The notes: generated by a model not told the origin, from the sequence alone. Shown: positions 44,401 through 55,562, counted from the stretch's first letter. The stretch: DNA of 64,000 nt from Talaromyces rugulosus (GCF_013368755.1 NC_049562.1:2480001-2544000), one strand, 5' to 3'. Numbers and translations: made by a program.

Positions 44401-46560
44401 AAAGGAATGAACATGCGATGCGATGCGACACCAGGTGGAACTAGGAAGGTTTCTAGAAACACGCAAGGAAGCACGCTAGAAGCGGCGCTAGAAGGCCGCT
44501 AGAAAAAACGGAAAAAAGAAAGGAAAAAAAGAAAAGAAAAGAAACACGGGCGGCTAAACTCGGATCGGGAAAGGCAGCCAGCCTCACCGAACTTCTTCGT
44601 TCCTATAATAATTGTGGCAAATAGTAATAATAGTGAGACTTTTTGGGTGTACTAGACTGTTGGTATTTTTTTTTTTCTTTTTTTTTTTTTTTTTAAGTGG
44701 TGACAGGTTTTATCTCGGTGGGGACCGTTCACGTCAGTCTTTGTACAAGCCATCATGAGTGCGTAATCACAGGTGTAACAAAAGGATGTTGTTTTTGCAA
44801 AGCATCATTGTTTGGCATTCTAAAAGAGTATTTTCTTTTTCTGGCCCTATTTTTTACTCCGATGTCAAAAAGAGCCCAGACCATGCCGGGAGATTTTCTT
44901 TCCTCCTTTCAAGCTCCCTACTCCTAGATAGTAGATAGTAATACGGAGTAATACTACTACTAGACGGTTGCAGACCCCACGGCGCACACAACCCACTGGC
45001 TCGTGATAGGCTGGAGGTGGCCCGATAGTGCAACGAGGGGGCTCTCTGCCATTGGCCCGTAGTGTCTGCTCTAGGAAGCGGGGCGGCGGTAAAGCCAGCC
45101 AGCCAGATCGCGGCTTTGGACAAAGGCCCCACTTGCGTGTCTCTGATTGCACGGCGACAGATGTTCTCGTCGGTTCTCGTCGTCTTCGCTAACGCTTCCT
45201 TGGGCCTTCTGGAAACGCAGCGCCGCGCCACCCACGTCAGCCTGGGCGAAAAGCTCGGTTCTAACTGGTCGACACAGCCAGTCTGAGTCACCGGCCCCAC
45301 AGTGCTGGGCCTCTTCTTTTTCGGCCTTTGTGGAGCCACGCATAAGCCAATAACAGCCAATACAGTGGGGGCCTCTCTGTCTGCTTCAGGCTTGCCAACC
45401 CCCATTATTCTTATTACATTATTATTATTATTACCTGGGCGTGGCCGTGCTATCTTGTCCTTAGTATGGTAGTGCCCCCCCCTTATCTGGGACTCTGTAG
45501 ACGACAAAGTCGCACACAATGTCGTACGTCAGCAAGTAGAAATGTTTTTTGCCTGCTGCCTGCTAGGTGCTGGCAGGAATAAATAGAATAGGCATAGCCT
45601 CCGTTCGTGCCACCGGTGGCCATTATCAATTGATTCATTTCTTCCTCGACCTGGATTAGGATACTACTACTGCTACTACTACTAGTGCTCGTACTGACAT
45701 ACTCCGTACACCGATCAGACCAACACGAGCCTAGAGGCTGGCTAGTGAGTCCTTAGTAGTCGCTTAGGCCAGGTTCCCTAACTTGCCCCCTCCAGGCCCG
45801 ACTGCCATATCGGGCGAAGATCGCGCCAACGACCAACTAGCCCCCCCTCTGGCTGTGGAACCAACTCTGCGACCTTGGGCCCGGCCCTTGTAACTTCTCG
45901 AGCTCTCGAAGCAATCGCAAATTAGCTGCATCTCACTCTCTTTGCCCGCCGGCCAATTAATCGCTGCGTGTGCAAAACCCACTCCACCGTCCCACTACGA
46001 GGGCGAATCCTGTCGTGATCGATCAAATCGCCCTAAAAGTCAAAACACGGCCTGAGCCAGCCTACGCCCATCTAGGAATTGCCCTTCCAGGGAGGGGGGA
46101 AATCTGACGATGGTCTGTCACTGTTAGTACGTCGTAGTATTAAATTTCTGTGGTGATTGGCATTCCACCTAGCAGTATTTTAGTGGCATCTTCTTCTTAT
46201 ATTACTATTACCACAGCACCTGCCTTTCTTCTGCTCCGCATCCCTACCTCCTTCCTTCCTCACACCACACAACACCACACCACAGTCACACCACACCACA
46301 CCACAACTCAACTCAACTCAACAGAACTCGTTCTCTTCGCCGCTTCTCCAGCAAATTATCGACTTGTCCAGTCCTTTCTTGCAGATAAAAGACAGACAAA
46401 TCCTCGATTCTCAACTGCCGACAGCTCCCCAACAAACAAAACAAACACACGCTACTACGACTCCCTGCAGTGCCTTGCATTGCATTTTCGTCTACAAGAC
46501 TGCTAATTCTTCTGCCTGCTTCGCTGTGTGGAGGACACTGAGTTTTGTCATTCGCTCAAG
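41452..46560. other. Large gene-free block
   Basis: More than 5 kb without a supported gene on either strand. Features seen: ATT-type runs (about 41995-42013 and 45409-45435); several copies of TACGGAGTA or near-matches (42217, 42238, 42812, 44942, 45700); a pentanucleotide TYGAC array (43846-43885); a long T run (44668-44694); and from about 46190 a C/T- and ACC-rich stretch that looks like the transcribed leader of the RGS gene. The minus-strand frame 44854-45519 is open but has no protein-like pattern. Confidence 0.55.
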
Positions 46561-47646
46561 GTAAGCCTGCTTGTTTGTTCATCCCAGCTAGTCTCGTCCC
46601 CACCGCCTTGCCCTGTTTACCTCTTCCCTGTGCTCTCCGTTGTGTTTTCAACGGCTTTGCTGCCACCGTTGGAACGAATCGATCATCATTCGACCGGTCG
46701 GTCTCTCGATGCCGCCTTATCACACATGGAACATGGATCGGACACCAAAACATCACTCTCGGCATCCGGCGCTGGCCTGGTTTGCTATTTGACCTCGCCA
46801 AGCCCAGCGACACGCATACATCCAAGCCGGCCTAGATTGCCTTGATTCCAGTTGGACCGGAGACCATTTGAAGTGCCGCGAGGGGTCTGATCAGTTTCTC
46901 TGGGCTTGCTGCTAGTTCTACTAGTTAAATGTGTTTCCATTATGGTTATTCACCGATCTGCGCGAGTTTCGCGGGGGTCACCGCCACACATGCACTCACC
47001 TGCATCTACACACACACTCTCGACCGACCTTTGGCTAGAACAGGCAATACTGCTCTGGCTGTGATGCGGGTGATCTGCAAATCACGTCCTGGCGGCCTCC
47101 CCACCAAACCCCCTCCCGAATACCAGAACCTGCCTAGTTTGCCGCATGCGCGCATGCAACGTGAACGAACGAGCCCTTTGGCTGCATTCCACCGTGGCCA
47201 GACTAGCAGCAAACTAGCAGCCTGGCAGCCTAGCAGAATACCAACCCTTCCAGCCTAGGCAGGTCGCAGCACGCTATGACGGGGGAGCCTTTTGCCCAAA
47301 TTCGTCATAACCTCTGTTCGCTTGGCAGACTGCTCCTCTCAAGGCGCAGATCCTGGTCTCCACCGCGCCCTTGAGCATGCATCTTTGGCAAATAAACTTT
47401 AACTGTCTGGCGTCCACGTTTCCCGTCGATTCTTCGCTTGCGAATAAAGGATCTTCCGGCTATCGTTCTCCGCCGCGCCACCCTTATCGACCACTCAGTG
47501 GTGTGCATTTTCTTTGAGCCAAATTTTGTGATCGCCCCTACCCTCATCATTGGTTTCCTGTTTTCTCATTCGCTTTTTTCTGACTTGCTCTCGTCATTTT
47601 TCCCGCGCTCTTCCATTTGCTTAACTAACACCCTGGCCGCTTTCAG
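46561..47646 (+). other. Possible long leader intron of the RGS gene
   Basis: Donor CTCAAG/GTAAGC at 46561. The acceptor CTTTCAG at 47646 is preceded by a perfect branch site (CTAAC in TTAACTAACACC, about 47621-47632). If used, the intron would be 1086 nt, very long for this genome, and would join a C/T-rich leader to the last 350 nt before the RGS start. Other internal splice sites could divide it. Inference from consensus sites only. Confidence 0.4.
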
Positions 47647-47997
47647 AACCCGTCTACATCTCGCTTCCCGAGTTTACTCACCTACGATTTGAAATCACCT
47701 TGGTCTTCGTCTGGACGAGACAAAGGGCATTAATACTTATAAAAAGCCGCTTTTTTCTTATCGCCAGATGCGCCGATAGAAAAGCGTAACGTTTGTCAAC
47801 GGTACACGCTCGGCGCGGTGGCAGGAAAACAACGGGCGAGACCACGCGTGATTATACGCAGGTGTACCGAACGCATATCCGAAATGATCGCAAGAACCCA
47901 TTACTATATTCCCCATTCATTTTGGAACCTTTCCCCCTATTCGACTCCCAAGTCATCGCCAAACTCATCTGTGGTGTTCGGTTTTGAAGGACAGGAG

Positions 47998-48870
47998 ATG
48001 GACTCGAGGCCACTGAGCCTGTCCATTCCGTCGTCCGGGGCCTTTTCACCCGTTCGTCCAACCTTGGACGAAGTTCTTTCTAATACCGCTCCCTACCCTT
48101 ACACACTGAGTGCCTTTATGGCCTATCTCTCCCAGAACCACTGTTTAGAAACGCTGGAATTCACCTTGGAAGCAAAACGGTATCGCGAGACCTACCTATC
48201 GGTTTCACGCCTTCTTGATCAGTCCATCATCGTTTCCGACACCCCCCAAACACAGCATTTGCTAGTGCTTTGGGAGCGCCTCCTATCTGCCTACATCCTG
48301 CCCGGTGCTCCACGAGAGATCAACCTGTCATCCGAAGTACGTGATGGTTTGCTCGCCGATGCCCATGCTTTGAGACCGCCACTTCCGGAGACGTTGGATC
48401 CAGCTATACGAAGGATGCATGATCTGATGGAGGAGTCAATATTCATCCACTTTGTCAACAGCCAAAGCCCAGCCACGCATATGCCTACCACGATAGACTC
48501 GCCATACACAGATGACCACCCACGAGTGGGATCACGTGGAAGGAGGGTTTCGCCGCAAGCCTCGAGAGACGACTTTGCGTCCCATCGCATGTCTGGCTCT
48601 GCTAGGATTGCAGCTTTTGTCAAGACAAGCAGTCACTTGTCTAACCTCGACACCAGTTCTCCGGTCTTGACGGATGACTCGGGTAGCCCGGTGTCCAGCC
48701 CTGTGATTGGAGAACCAATGACACCGCCAACAACACCACCATCCAGTGATCACGGTCTCAGTCCCAAGAGTCGCACTGACAACACGTGGAAAAAGATGGG
48801 AATGAAGCTTGGCTTCAACAAGAAGAAGCACGGTGGCCCATCTAGTCGCGATGGGAGATGGGACGATTGA
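47998..48870 (+). CDS. RGS-domain regulator of G-protein signalling
   Basis: Speeds GTP hydrolysis by heterotrimeric G-alpha subunits and so dampens signalling for growth, sporulation and metabolism. The ATG at 47998 (MDSRPLSLSIPSSG) gives 290 residues, with a single coding exon. The frame is open upstream to 47818; an alternative Met lies at 47884. The RGS box spans about residues 20-160: LDEVLSNTAPYPYTLSAFMA, YLSQNHCLETLEFTLEAKRY, then a helical middle and RRMHDLMEESIFIHFVNSQ. After it come a Ser/Thr/Pro-rich tail and a basic end (KMGMKLGFNKKKHG), which may bind membrane. It has no DEP domain, so it is not the FlbA type. Which numbered Rgs protein it is cannot be decided by eye. Confidence 0.85.
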   Translation: MDSRPLSLSIPSSGAFSPVRPTLDEVLSNTAPYPYTLSAFMAYLSQNHCLETLEFTLEAKRYRETYLSVSRLLDQSIIVSDTPQTQHLLVLWERLLSAYILPGAPREINLSSEVRDGLLADAHALRPPLPETLDPAIRRMHDLMEESIFIHFVNSQSPATHMPTTIDSPYTDDHPRVGSRGRRVSPQASRDDFASHRMSGSARIAAFVKTSSHLSNLDTSSPVLTDDSGSPVSSPVIGEPMTPPTTPPSSDHGLSPKSRTDNTWKKMGMKLGFNKKKHGGPSSRDGRWDD

Positions 48871-49528
48871 CTAACCGTTCATTCCTGGCCGACATTTGCC
48901 ACTGCTTCCACGGTACCACCATCGGCTTTGCTGTTTCAATCCGGGCTAAACCGCGCTTGATTTACGAGACGATATACGACAAGGAGTTTCCTTTTATAAT
49001 TTTCTTCTGGTGACTGAATTAATACATTCGGGTTGGGATATTCTGTGTGTGCATTTAGCGGTTAGACTTGTTGCTGTTTTCATCATCCATTTTTCTGCTT
49101 GCATGGAGCATGCATTTGATATGGATTTTGTTTTTGTTTTTCTTCCTACAGAGCCACTGATGAGAAATGGCCTGTATTATGAAATGATTGCATTGTCGTG
49201 AATGGAAATTCACTGGCGGGCTGTTTTTGTTTGACAAGCAAGCGGGGTTTCTTTTTTCTTGTTTCAGATTGGAGGCGTTTTCTTTCAAAAAAACATTTAC
49301 TATAGAGGGCATGATCGGTTCTTGCATGATACAGCCTTTGCTGATGTGGTTTGGCGTTTTATATAATATTCTTGCATATATATTAATTTAAGAACCCCTG
49401 GTGGGATTTGGTTATTATCATTACTTGACAATTATCACTTGAATCTAGAGCTAAAGTAGTCTTAAGTAATCTATCTAATCACAACTGTTTTAACTAATTT
49501 TCGTTGTACTATCAATAGTTTTGACGTC
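48871..49528. other. Convergent 3' region
   Basis: Between the RGS stop (+) and the RUS/DUF647 stop (-). T-rich on the plus strand with AT-rich sequence near the right end. No coding support. Confidence 0.55.
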
Positions 49529-49735
49529 TTAGGAATCCGCAATATTAATCCTTCGTCCCGGCCTCGTCTCCAACGCGGCTGTATCCAGATCCCAGCCAGC
49601 CAGTTTCAACTCTTCGACATAGAAATTGTCGAACCGAGTAGAGAAATCGTCTAGACTATCTGAGAGAATTGCCATGATTTCGTCATCGTCACTGTTGTCA
49701 TGAATATTTATACTTTTTTTAGTGGATGGGACGGG

Positions 49736-49773
<38 letters not shown>

Positions 49774-51543
49774 CTGCTGCTGCTGCTGCCAGTTTCGCTA
49801 CTAGTAATGCATGCGCCCATGCCTTGAGTTGCTGAGTCGGCGTGCAGTTTTGCTTGAGCAGGATTGTGATTGTTGTTTCTTTCTGAAGGTGGTGATTGGG
49901 TCTGTGTGGGACGAGGATGTATTGTTCAGACGCGAAGATGTGGAAAAGTTTCCGGAGTGAGGTGGTCAACATGGACGAAGAAGAAGAAGAAGAAGAAGAA
50001 GATGAAGACGAAGAAGGGATGATGAGCTCTTGCATTGAGGTTCCGATTCGACACCAGCCTAGTTTCTCAGTTGAAGAGGCAGAGGAAGAAGAAGAAGAAG
50101 AAGAAGAAGAAGAAGAAGAACAAGGAGAGAGAAAAGAAACCCAGCGAAGAACCCCATCTCTTTCAAACACCTTCTCGACACGCGCGGCTTCATCTGGGCG
50201 GAGGAACTTGACGTCGTCGTCTGTGACCACCATTTCTGTGTTGTCTGGGTGGTCTTGCTCAAGCAGGTCCGTCTCAAAGATTGCTGAAAAGACTATGTTT
50301 GCGCGCTGTCGGTTCAGACTCGTCATCTGTACGGCGCGTACGGCGCGATGGTTGGTTGCTAGGTGGATGGCGAGGAGGCTGAGAAGGCATATCCATGTTG
50401 CAGGCAGGCTTGTTACATGGGATACAATGACAGAGCCGGCCTGGTTAGAGTCAGTATTTAGCAAAATTGAGAAGAAGAAAAAATAAGGACTCACCAGCAT
50501 GCCGAGAAGAGAGATGATAGTCTCCTGAGACGAGTCTTTCTGGTAATCAACACTTGTCAGCCACCTTTTCTTTTCTTCTTCAACATTTCAACAAAATGAT
50601 AGTGAAAAAGAAGGAAGGTAGTATACAGCATTCAACTCGCCGATATTCCCCCATTTCGCAAAATGCGCACTCAGACTCGCCTTGGAACTGCCCGCAGCCA
50701 CACCGCACAGTGCCCTCAACACGCCGGCGCTGCTGATGACAGCTACTCGCGCCGGCCGCGGGGTTACCAGCGGCGAGACACAGTCTAGCACCATGGCTAC
50801 ATCATTGAACACGTCCGCGGCGAGTCGGAACATTTTGCACTCGGGCTCGAGCGCGGTGCTGACGCGGTGCGCAAATACGATTGTGGCGAGGCGACCGGAT
50901 ATGTCTTGCAGAATCTGGAGGAGTAGTGCAGAGGTGGGTGAGGCTGCTGCGTCGCCGACGCCGACGCCTGTTTTTTTTTTTTAACAACTTTGTTACTGTT
51001 TGTTCATCGAGAGGAGAGGGGGGGGTGGTGTACCCTGTAGGACGGCTCTTGAGGATAATAGTCCGGCTATGGAGCTTGAAAAGGCCTGGACAGAGTCCTG
51101 GTGTCGTTCGTTAGAGTCAACCCAAGCGAGAGAGAGAGAGAGAGAAGCTTGCATACGTATATTTGATATCTGTATTGATCAGCATTCTGTGCAAATATCA
51201 AAACTTATAACATACTCCAAGTAGTCTTTGCTAACGCTGTGTGGATACCCCACAGGGAGAAAGACATCTTTCAGCGATGCGATCCACGACGCCAACAACG
51301 TTGATCGCTGACGATTAGATGACGACGACGTTGATGATTCCAATGACTTGGGCTAGTTGTACCATGAGCAAAAAAAAGACTCTCAATCTAACAGCAGCAA
51401 AAACTTACCAGAATATCCACGCGACCCTTTTTGGAGGCAGCCGTGTTGGTTTCAGAGTAAACGTACGTTGCAAATGGCGTGTTGATTTCGTCCGTTTCGG
51501 TGATTGTGAGTCTGACTGCGCGAGTGTCTTTAGCTGGAGGCAT
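49529..51543 (-). CDS. RUS/DUF647 family membrane protein
   Basis: Relative of the plant root-UVB-sensitive (RUS) proteins, a eukaryotic membrane family of unknown biochemical role. Seven exons: 51409-51543, 51216-51352, 51157-51169 (13 nt), 51034-51097, 50627-50967, 50495-50539 and 49529-50440, about 548 residues. All phases agree. The DUF647 core is rebuilt as FLPVGYPHSVSKDYLEYQIY, DSVQAFSSSIAGLLSSRAVL, ECKMFRLAADVFNDVAMVLD, CGVAAGSSKASLSAHFAKWG and NHRAVRAVQMTSLNRQRANI. The first two blocks are linked only by the 13-nt exon. The last exon carries three poly-Ser tracts from trinucleotide repeats, one preceded by poly-Ala. Hydrophobic segments include WICLLSLLAIHLATNHRAV. Confidence 0.9.
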
Positions 51544-52158
51544 TCTTTTTTTTTTATACAAGTCAAAAGCGTGCATTTGATAGGTGCGGATTGATGTTGT
51601 GTCAACTTGTTTGTAGCAGTGATGGTTGATAGGTCGAAGAGCAACGTCGCATCATCATTGCGGGGAAGCTCGGGGTACATCATGCATGAGCCAAACCAAC
51701 TGGTTTAAAACGGTAAAAAATCAACTGATAAATTTAGATGATAACTCTTGACTCGATTCATCTAGAAATAGTGCAAAATGCTATGTACATGTCTAGTCTT
51801 CTTCTAAGCTATAACGAGTAAAAGACTAGCAAAAAGAAAAACTCAGGGCGAATACCGGCTCGCCAACCAGAAAAAAGTCGAAATGGGGGGGGATTAAAAA
51901 TGACCGTGAAGCCAATGGGCTGAACCCGATACGTCAATGCCAGTCGCAACGAGAGTGAGAGTGGTGATTCTCCTGGAGCAGTCGTGAATGTCACTGGCTT
52001 GTGACCCTTCAGCACGTTGTCAGTGCTGGGCCGCGGTATGAATACTTTTTCATTTTATCCTTTGCAGGACGCGTAGTTCGCGGCGGGAGATAGATAATAT
52101 CTCGTCAAAAAGACATCGCAAACATTTTAACATGGACGGACAAGCCGTGTCCTGCATC
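51544..52158. other. Spacer between RUS and KGD4 genes
   Basis: Promoter side of the RUS gene and 3' side of KGD4, both on the minus strand. A G run occurs at 51884-51892. No gene seen. Confidence 0.5.
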
Positions 52159-52594
52159 TTAATTGACCAGGCTGGCGCCGCCAGTCTCGATGGCCTCGAT
52201 TTCGAGTTCGCTCCAGGGCAGGCGGCGGAAACGATCAGGGAGGTCGTCGCGGTCAAAGAACTGGCCTTTGTTGGGCTCAATCGGGCCGAGAGAGGCACCA
52301 GTCGCAGCCCCGATTGCTCCAGCCGACGAGGCCCGGGCAGGGTTGTTCAAGGGGCCATGCTGCTGAGCCTTGGCCCGGTACGAGGCGAATGAGTCGGGGA
52401 GTGACGAGGAGGGAGAAGCTGGATGCGCTTTTGGGGTGTGGTCGATTGCAGCTACAGACGACACAGGTCAGCACAGAACGGCGTGATTGGGGTGGTGGGT
52501 GAGTTGGAATTGACATACTTGGTGTGGTGCGCTTTCCAATAAACTTGATTAGGGGAGTGCGAGCAGCATTCCGGAGGGCAGCTGTGGCGTGCAT
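52159..52594 (-). CDS. kgd4: Kgd4/YMR31, small subunit of alpha-ketoglutarate dehydrogenase
   Basis: Small mitochondrial protein that tethers the E3 subunit to the E1-E2 core of the 2-oxoglutarate dehydrogenase complex; older annotations call it a mitoribosomal protein. Two exons: 52519-52594 and 52159-52451, 122 residues. Exon 1 is a short basic presequence (MHATAALRNAARTPLIKFIG). Exon 2 gives AIDHTPKAHPASPSSSLPDS and LPDRFRRLPWSELEIEAIET near the end. The motif P-A-P-H-P-like region near the N-terminus and the C-terminal LP.R.....E.E.I.sGGA pattern fit the family. It is functionally related to the lipoate ligase at 6.8 kb, since Kgd's E2 is lipoylated, but the genes are far apart. Confidence 0.88.
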
Positions 52595-53842
52595 TTTTAT
52601 GGTGAAAGAGACGCGCTCGCGCGTATGAATGTGGAAAAACAGTTGAGTACGAAGTGAAAAGTGGTGGAAGCGTGCAATGGCGGAGAGAAGCTGCAACGGG
52701 GTTCCGGAATAGCCCGCGCAGACGAACTCTTGGCCGGCGTTAGCGTTGATCGGTTTCCGATAAGATAAGTCGGTGACGGTTGGTAGTACAGAATGTGCGA
52801 GAGGGAGCGAGCGTGAGAGATTGTATGGATGAGCTGGAGAGATGGAAGAGAAAGAGAGGGAGGGGGGGGAGAGAGAAGAAGAAGTAAGATTTTGGTTTAA
52901 CGGGTAAATTCTTGCTGATAAACTATTGTTGTTGTCTGATGCCGGCCGAGCATCGGCCGCGGAGGCAGGAGCGAGCAGCCCGGTCAGGCCAGGAAGCGGC
53001 ACGGCAGGAAGGCGCGACCATCGACGAGGTGCTTGCAGTGTTTCGCTTGCGTGCATCATGTGATTCTGTCTACAGTTCCCGTCCTCGCACCATCTTCTTT
53101 CCCCCTTCTTGGGCATTATTGCCATTATTGTTCTGCTTCTCCAACAGATAGTCCGCACCGAGTCTACCGGCGATTGCCATTGGGGGCTGCAGCCGACCAG
53201 CATTCGCTAGTGCAGGGCGGGGGACGCCCCGATTCAACCGTGTAACGACTAATTGGTAGCCTTGACCTGATGCAAACCAATCTTCTGACAAATCCTTATC
53301 TTAGCTCTGCCTGCATATGCTTTCTTCTCCGCACCGCGTCTCCTCAGTCGGAATCACCCGAATCGGAAATCCTGTCCGACTCGGCTATTGGGCATCAGTC
53401 TACCAACCTGTGCCATGAAACGCCCATGTGATGGAAAGCTCCAAGTCACATCTGACACTCGAAACAACCAAGCACCTTTAGGTGGTTATAACTCGGTTTC
53501 GTTGCTTTTACAGATGACAATGTGATCCTGGTATAAGACTAAACCTAAACAGGTTAGCTAATCTATTTGAAGAAGCATATATCAATAGATTCAATAATTG
53601 CGGTACTGTGATACTGATACTTATACACCGACTCTGTTATGTGCTCTCCTCCCCCCAGCGCTGCTCCTGGCAGAGAATTTTGCATTGCAGGGTGTTTTTG
53701 TCCCCGCCAAATCCCCTCAAATGAAATCGGCAGCACCAAGATCTTATGGTGGTCATTCGGGACTCAAACCAGGACTCAAATCAGCACGCTAGTCAAATTT
53801 ACACATGTCTTCTGAAACTAGGTCTGCGCCCCGTCGACCGTA
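52595..53842. other. Intergenic region, no gene seen
   Basis: Promoter and leader of KGD4 on the minus strand (C/T-rich on that strand around 52790-52880), then about 800 bp with no coherent frame. It borders the phosphotransferase pseudogene. Confidence 0.5.
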
Positions 53843-54933
53843 GTTTATGACCACGAGCCCTTCGAGACGTTCCAGGCGTGAGTTTTAGAGTTATGTCAAA
53901 CCGTGCTTATCTCTGCCAATGGCAAAATCTCAATCGAGCAAATGCGGGGGAGGTTTTAATAGGATTGTTGGCGTATCCGTGACCAGCAGCGAAGGTCCTG
54001 CCGTCAGCCAGTATATTCTCGCGATCTTGCTCCTCTGCAATTTCTTCGTCAGCATTCGAACATCAAAATTCCCCATGTTGTCACATTCGATACGACGAGA
54101 TGCAATGTTCTGGACCGCCCCTACATGATCCAGACACGCATTCCTCGCTCACCTTTTTTCCCAGCATATCCGGATATGACTCATGAAATGAGATGCCTTA
54201 TTGCAAAAGAGCTTGGAAAAGTCTACTCGGAGTTGCATTCTACCAGAAGTGTTACTGCTGGTAAACTCACCTTGTCGCCCTCTCAGACGTCTTTAATGAT
54301 TCAACCGTTTGATAACGCGGAGCCGGATGGGATCGTGCCATACGAGAACGGACCTGCCACACAGTCAACTTTTGATATGCTACGCGCAATTCTTGATCAC
54401 AAAAAAGAGCTAGCTGTTGCACTTGGTCCAAATCAGTCAATCAGGGTTTCTTTTTTTGGTAACTTTATTGCTATGGCATCGGAGATGAACGCCCTTGGGG
54501 TACTGGACGATAATTACTAGTGTCTTTGCCATCTTGATTTAGAACCTCGCAACAATCCAGCCAGCACCCCCTCACGGTTCACCAGCTCAGCCGCAAGCTA
54601 TTACCGGCATCCTCGATTGGGACAGCGCGCTCTTCGCCCCGCCTCTCATGTCTTGCTCGCCGCTGATGTGGCCATGGACATGGAACGACGAGGACGACGG
54701 AGACGAGCGGCTTGCAAACAATACACCTGCAACACCCGAATTACTTGACTTGAAACAACTGTTCGAGGATTGCGGCTGGTCCTACTTATCGTCGTTTCGC
54801 ATACGGCGCCCAGTATCGACTAGCTCGGAAGCTTATCCGATTCGCCATAGATGGGTTGCAACGATCAAACGAAGACTGCATGGATGCTGAATTACTTTTG
54901 AGTGAGTGGAACCAAATGGTGAAAATAATCATT
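53843..54933 (+). pseudogene. APH-family phosphotransferase pseudogene
   Basis: Remnant of the large fungal family of aminoglycoside-phosphotransferase-like kinases (function mostly unknown). Pieces in order but in different frames: VYDHEPFETFQ; ELCQTVLISANGKISIEQM; GGGFNRIVGVSVTSS; RDLAPLQFLRQHSNIKIPHV; YMIQTRIP; then a long intact piece from TFDMLRAILDHKKE to EMNALGVLDDNY; a TAG stop at 54518; CHLDLEPRN; ITGILDWDSALFAP; ERLANNTPATPELLDLKQLF; and YGAQYRLARKLIRFAIDGLQ. Lesions seen: a TGA near 53878, shifts near 53945, 54020 and 54790, a deletion before RDLAPL, and the TAG. The catalytic HLDLEPRN and DWDSALFAP blocks remain readable, so decay is fairly recent. Confidence 0.8.
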
Positions 54934-55210
54934 GTAGTACCACAGATGGTCCCTTTCATAATCGCTTGGTTAGACAAGAATCAACCCCATGTCTTGGAAG
55001 AAGACCCTAGATAGGAAGGGAAATAAAAAAGAGCTTTTGCGCGAGTGTTACAAGATGCAGTCAAGAATTTAATTTTCGTGTCCTTTGCTCATTGGTTTGA
55101 GTACTGCTGAGGGATCCCGTGGTAGATGTGAGGAGAAGTCGAAAAGGCTATATATAAATGACGAGGCATTCTCCCTATTCTCCTTCCCGGGTATAACCTA
55201 TTTTCCAATC

Positions 55211-55472
55211 ATGCCGAAGAAAAAAGCCATTGTAGCACATCATTGTCCGAAGAGAAGCAAAGGCAACTGCCGGCAAAGCAAAAGTAAAGGCTACTGTACT
55301 GCGCATCAGACAGAGTGTACAGCCCATAATTTCGTCCATCTACAGAATGAGCCTTGCTATCACTGTAAAAGGTATGAAAACTGTCTTATCTTCAATGTGA
55401 TACATATTACTAAGTGGATATAGGGAAGAAGAAGAAGAAGAAGAAGAAGAAGAAGCGCAGGAGCAGAACTAG
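55211..55472 (+). CDS. Small Cys/His-rich protein with poly-Glu tail
   Basis: Predicted 69-residue protein in two exons, 55211-55371 and 55424-55472, joined by a 52-nt GT-AG intron. Exon 1 encodes MPKKKAIVAHHCPKRSKGNC and YCTAHQTECTAHNFVHLQNE, ending PCYHCK. Seven Cys and several His in HCP, NC, YCTAHQTEC and CYHC spacing suggest one or two small zinc-binding units. Exon 2 is ten consecutive GAA codons, then AQEQN and a stop, so the tail length is set by a microsatellite. Small proteins with this look (HCP...GYC.AHQ..C...HLKNEPCYRC) occur in Eurotiales; function unknown. It lies just after the phosphotransferase pseudogene. Confidence 0.6.
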
Positions 55473-55562
55473 TAAAGACAGCGGCAAGCGTCACGCTTCA
55501 TATATGAGGGCTCTCATTGTAAGTGGAATGTATTCTCGCCTCTAGAACTAGGAACTGAGGAC

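Noticed and set aside
44854..45519. Open minus-strand frame of about 221 codons
   Set aside because: It starts in low-complexity sequence, contains an Asn run from a microsatellite, shows no domain pattern and overlaps several other open frames in GC-rich non-coding DNA.
49896..50486. Plus-strand frame with long poly-Glu runs
   Set aside because: It is the antisense of the poly-Ser repeats of the RUS/DUF647 last exon.
52277..53203. Minus-strand frame of about 308 codons across KGD4
   Set aside because: It overlaps KGD4 in another frame. The KGD4 reading gives a recognisable protein with a correct intron; the longer one has no pattern.
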